The position numbers and the translations under genes were made by a program. The notes below the pieces were generated by a model. That model did no database searches, had not been told where the DNA came from, and saw only the letters and a list, made by a program, of their open reading frames with translations. Below are positions 62,390 to 64,000 of a DNA stretch of 64,000 nt, in pieces; the first letter of the stretch is position 1; every line of letters starts with the position of its first letter. Origin of the DNA: Gemmatimonadota bacterium (GTDB lineage: Bacteria; Gemmatimonadota; Gemmatimonadetes; Gemmatimonadales; GWC2-71-9); the NCBI GenBank assembly GCA_009692115.1, contig SHZU01000002.1, forward strand, positions 248,001 to 312,000, in the 5' to 3' direction.

Positions 62390-63310
62390 GTGACCATTCC
62401 TTCGTTCCACGAGCCCGTCTTGGGCGCCGAATTGCTGGCCATGGTTGGCGGGGCCAGGCGTGTCGTCGACGGCACCTTGGGCGATGGCGGTCACGCCGGC
62501 TTGTTCTGGGCCCGGGGGGCCACCGTCCTGGGGATTGATCGCGATCCCGTGGCCTTGACCAGGGCCCGGCACCGCCTGGGAGACGAGCGAGTTACCTACC
62601 TGCTCGGGAGCGCGTTCGACTCCGAGACCTTGACCGAGATTGGCCGATTCGGCCCCGACCTGATTCTACTCGACCTGGGCGTCTCGTCCCGACAACTCGA
62701 CGATGATGGCCTCGGATTTACGTTCCGGCCCGGGGCCCCCCTCGACATGCGAATGGCCCGCGCCGGAACCACCGCCGCCGATCTGTTGGCCGAAGCGAGC
62801 CAAGCCGAGTTGACAACATGGTTGGCCGACTACGGAGACGAACCCCGGGCCCGTCGGCTGGCAACCGAGTTGGTCCGGCGGCGGGGCACCCGTCCGTTCC
62901 TCGTCAGCGATGACTTGGTCAACGCCATCCGGGCGGCGTTAGGTCCCCGAAGCGGCCCGGCCGACTTTGCCCGAATTTTCCAGGCGTTTCGCATCGCCGT
63001 CAACGACGAACTCGCCGGCCTCGCCGCCGCGCTGCCTCGGCTGCGAGACCTCTCGGCCGCCGGTGGGGCTGTGGCCGTGATTAGTTATCATTCCGGCGAA
63101 GATCGCCTGGTCAAGAACGCCTTTCGGGATTGGAGTCAAGCCTGCATTTGCCCACCCACCCATCCGCGCTGTGTCTGTCGGGGTCGGCCCCTTGGCCGCT
63201 TGGTCACCAGGCGTCCGGTCGGCGCCGGCGAGGACGAGATTCGGCTCAATCCGCGGGCCCGGAGCGCCAAGCTTCGGGTCTTCGAGCGGACTGATGGCGC
63301 GCCGAGCTAA
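62390..63310 (+). CDS. rsmH: 16S rRNA (cytosine(1402)-N(4))-methyltransferase
   Basis: A 306-residue SAM-dependent enzyme starting at GTG 62390. 'FHEPVLGAELL', 'DGTLGDGGHAG', 'LDLGVSSRQLD', 'PLDMRM', 'FQAFRIAVNDEL' and 'SYHSGEDRLVKN' are the RsmH signatures. It methylates C1402 in the ribosomal P site. It heads the mraW-ftsL-ftsI part of the division and cell-wall cluster; no mraZ is upstream, the tRNA and terminator being there. Confidence 0.96.
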   Translation: MTIPSFHEPVLGAELLAMVGGARRVVDGTLGDGGHAGLFWARGATVLGIDRDPVALTRARHRLGDERVTYLLGSAFDSETLTEIGRFGPDLILLDLGVSSRQLDDDGLGFTFRPGAPLDMRMARAGTTAADLLAEASQAELTTWLADYGDEPRARRLATELVRRRGTRPFLVSDDLVNAIRAALGPRSGPADFARIFQAFRIAVNDELAGLAAALPRLRDLSAAGGAVAVISYHSGEDRLVKNAFRDWSQACICPPTHPRCVCRGRPLGRLVTRRPVGAGEDEIRLNPRARSAKLRVFERTDGAPS

Positions 63311-63605
63311 GGCCCGCGGGCGCTACTGGCTGGCCTTCTGGTTGGTCGGGTTCTTCGCCGTCGCGGTCACCGTTCTGCTCCGCCAGACGGCCTCCTATGA
63401 TGTCGCCGCGCGGCTCCGCGAGCTCAAGAAAACCCGGGGCGGGCTCGAAGCCCTCCACGCCCAGACCGAACGGCGGATTCAAGTGGCCTCGACCGCGCAG
63501 GTCTTGCTCCCCAAGGTCGCCCGCCTCGGACTGGCCGTACCGCCCGATACTGCGATGACGATTCTGATGATGGGCGATTCGACCGTTGACGGGCGGAACC
63601 GGTAG
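63294..63605 (+). CDS. FtsL-like small bitopic division protein
   Basis: A 103-residue protein overlapping rsmH by 17 bp. A basic cytoplasmic N-terminus, one transmembrane helix (about 11-29) and a periplasmic coiled coil (about 35-70) match FtsL in size and topology. Sequence identity in FtsL is always low, so the call rests on layout and position between rsmH and ftsI. It would join FtsB/FtsQ to activate FtsWI. Confidence 0.8.
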   Translation: MARRAKARGRYWLAFWLVGFFAVAVTVLLRQTASYDVAARLRELKKTRGGLEALHAQTERRIQVASTAQVLLPKVARLGLAVPPDTAMTILMMGDSTVDGRNR

Positions 63606-63606
63606 T

Positions 63607-64000
63607 ATGGCCAAGCCGGAAACCCGCATTCAGGCGATTCAGGTCGGGCTCCTGATCGGGGCGTTGGCGCTGGCCGGGCGGGCTGGTTATCTCCAGCTGG
63701 TCCGGGGCGGGGACTACGCCAAGCGGGCGGCGCGCCAGCGCACGGAACACAAATATCTCGAGGCACCCCGCGGGGTTATCTACGATCGGGGGGGGACACC
63801 GCTGGCGACCTCGCTCGAACGGTATCATGTCACCATTGCGGCCGAACAAGTCAAAGATAAGCCCACCCTCCTCAGAGTTTTCCGGTCGGACATCGGCGGA
63901 AAGTCCGACCGATTGGCGGCGGCGTTGCGCTCGGACGAGCCGTTCTATGCTCACGGGCCGTACACCGCCGGCCAAGTCCGCCGGTTGCGAGAGATCCGGG
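63607..64000 (+). CDS. ftsI: Penicillin-binding protein FtsI (partial, runs off right edge)
   Basis: The first 131 residues are visible. They show one transmembrane helix, then 'RGVIYDRGGTPLATS', the N-terminal motif of class B penicillin-binding proteins. The transpeptidase SxxK motif would lie beyond the window. Starting one base after the ftsL-like stop and following rsmH, it is the septal transpeptidase FtsI. Confidence 0.9.
   Translation, partial: MAKPETRIQAIQVGLLIGALALAGRAGYLQLVRGGDYAKRAARQRTEHKYLEAPRGVIYDRGGTPLATSLERYHVTIAAEQVKDKPTLLRVFRSDIGGKSDRLAAALRSDEPFYAHGPYTAGQVRRLREIR

Overview
The window is about 66% G+C, coding-dense, and carries no insertion sequence, phage gene or CRISPR array that I can see. 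The gene types suggest an aerobic, heterotrophic member of Gemmatimonadota or a close relative. They include many secreted serine hydrolases with '...AQ' signal peptides, CocE/NonD hydrolases, S9 peptidases, a DUF2723 membrane protein, a DUF4388/TPR protein and an ABC-permease/M1-peptidase fusion. The phylum is an inference; no rRNA gene is present to settle it.

Region 1 (1-6776) holds two head-to-head class C beta-lactamase-like hydrolases, an MFS transporter, an S9 peptidase and an FAD-dependent amino-acid dehydrogenase, and looks like peptide and amino-acid scavenging. Region 2 (6780-17309) is the most interesting. An eight-gene leftward operon encodes a split B12-dependent acyl-CoA mutase, an acyl-CoA ligase, a hotdog protein resembling 3-aminobutyryl-CoA ammonia-lyase, a MeaB GTPase, a secreted CocE hydrolase, an enoyl-CoA hydratase and a LysR regulator. 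Opposite it is a thiamine-diphosphate enzyme that resembles the actinobacterial 2-hydroxyisobutyryl-CoA lyase. The mutase carries Val/Asp/Gln at the specificity positions, the pattern of 2-hydroxyisobutyryl-CoA mutase rather than methylmalonyl-CoA mutase. The two units share an intergenic region that is an almost exact mirror image: two 26-bp dyads and two promoters placed symmetrically about position 15457. I propose a branch-point system in which one branched 2-hydroxyacyl-CoA can be either rearranged (mutase) or cleaved (lyase).

Region 3 (17353-26149) has an ABC ATPase, the permease/M1 fusion, a P1-family peptidase, an MBL-fold hydrolase, an SDR and an amidohydrolase. Region 4 (26808-36309), downstream of a clear terminator, is an overlapping five-gene operon of secreted hydrolases: S9 peptidase, two CocE paralogues, a penicillin-acylase-type Ntn hydrolase and an esterase. 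Region 5 (36387-40416) has a 3-hydroxyacyl dehydrogenase next to a beta-keto-acid cleavage enzyme, then M20 and M55 peptidases. Region 6 (41126-43996) holds fumarylacetoacetase with an unknown partner, and pdxH.

Region 7 (44588-64000) is housekeeping: tilS, hpt, ftsH, a DUF2723 protein, yggS, divIVA-like, ileS, dksA-like, lspA, rluD, a CheW-like gene, two tRNAs and the start of the division cluster (rsmH, ftsL-like, ftsI). Three or four genes are visibly broken: a frameshifted response regulator (40423-40884), an S9 peptidase that lost its catalytic domain (44016-44591), and a cheY fused by deletion to a DUF4388 gene (57558-58249). These may be real decay or assembly errors.
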